Assembly: GCA_902496505.1 (NCBI GenBank)
Contig: CABVBB010000183.1
Location: forward strand, 1 to 5,499
Direction: 5' to 3'
Length of the DNA: 5,499 bases
Source of the DNA: an uncultured Peptococcaceae bacterium
GTDB lineage: Bacteria; Bacillota; Peptococcia; Peptococcales; Peptococcaceae
Shown here: positions 5,444 to 5,499 of the stretch, one piece after another
How positions within the stretch are numbered: position 1 is the first letter of the stretch
How the letters are laid out: each line of letters begins with the position of its first letter
Notes under the pieces: generated by a model
Told to the model about the DNA's origin: nothing
Database searches by the model: none
What the model saw: the letters and a program-made list of their open reading frames with translations, nothing else
Program-made: the position numbers and the translations under genes

Positions 5444-5499
5444 TTGGATGATCTGCCCCCTAGGAGCACTCCCTTTTATGTTTTAGCGATCATTCTGAT
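5444..5499 (+). CDS. Start of an unidentified gene, N-terminus only
   Basis: Eighteen codons are visible before the right edge. The reading starts with DDLPPRS after the initiator and turns hydrophobic at FYVLAIIL, which looks like the beginning of a membrane anchor or signal peptide after a short positively charged stretch. I chose the TTG at 5444 because AAAGGA (5430-5435) lies eight bases upstream. An in-frame ATG at 5435 overlaps that site and would lack a binding site of its own. An in-frame TGA at 5426-5428 excludes earlier starts. The promoter at 5385-5413 supports a gene beginning here. Too little is present to name the product. Confidence 0.6.
   Translation, partial: MDDLPPRSTPFYVLAIIL

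Noticed and set aside
5209..5451. 80-codon plus-strand frame in the divergent intergenic region
   Set aside because: It overlaps the DtxR-family start codon and both promoters, lacks a ribosome binding site, and shows no family features.

Overview
The window looks like chromosomal DNA from a member of the Bacillota. The pointers are a T-box leader in front of an aminoacyl-tRNA synthetase gene, strong AAGGAGG-type ribosome binding sites, TTG starts, sigma-A-type promoters and many intrinsic hairpin terminators. Base composition is fairly GC-rich for that phylum. A Negativicutes-like genome is possible, but I cannot assign a genus. I see no insertion sequences, CRISPR arrays, tRNA or rRNA genes, or phage genes.

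Layout. (1) Positions 1-829, minus strand: the N-terminal 276 codons of leucyl-tRNA synthetase (leuS), running off the left edge. (2) Positions 904-1180, minus strand: a strong promoter and a complete leucine-type T-box leader with a CUC specifier, T-box sequence and terminator. (3) Positions 1271-2065, plus strand: a MerR-family regulator divergent from leuS. (4) Positions 2093-3941, plus strand: a promoter with the 19-bp spacer and internal dyad typical of MerR operators, then a MATE exporter gene and, overlapping its stop codon, a DUF523/TudS-type desulfurase gene. A bidirectional terminator follows. (5) Positions 4029-4688, minus strand: an acidic uncharacterised protein that resembles DUF4085, with its own promoter. 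(6) Positions 4837-5220, minus strand: a DtxR/MntR-family metalloregulator with its own promoter and terminator. (7) Positions 5227-5499: a divergent intergenic region and the first codons of a plus-strand gene that may encode a membrane or exported protein.

How the genes work together. Uncharged tRNA-Leu should switch leuS on through the T-box. The most coherent accessory unit is MerR - MATE - DUF523. The regulator probably senses a small molecule through a GyrI-like C-terminal domain. It would then activate the exporter and an iron-sulfur desulfurase from one promoter. This points to combined export and chemical detoxification, possibly of a thiolated compound, but the substrate is inference. 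The DtxR-type gene has a metal site that mixes MntR-like and DtxR-like residues, so Mn versus Fe specificity cannot be assigned from sequence alone.
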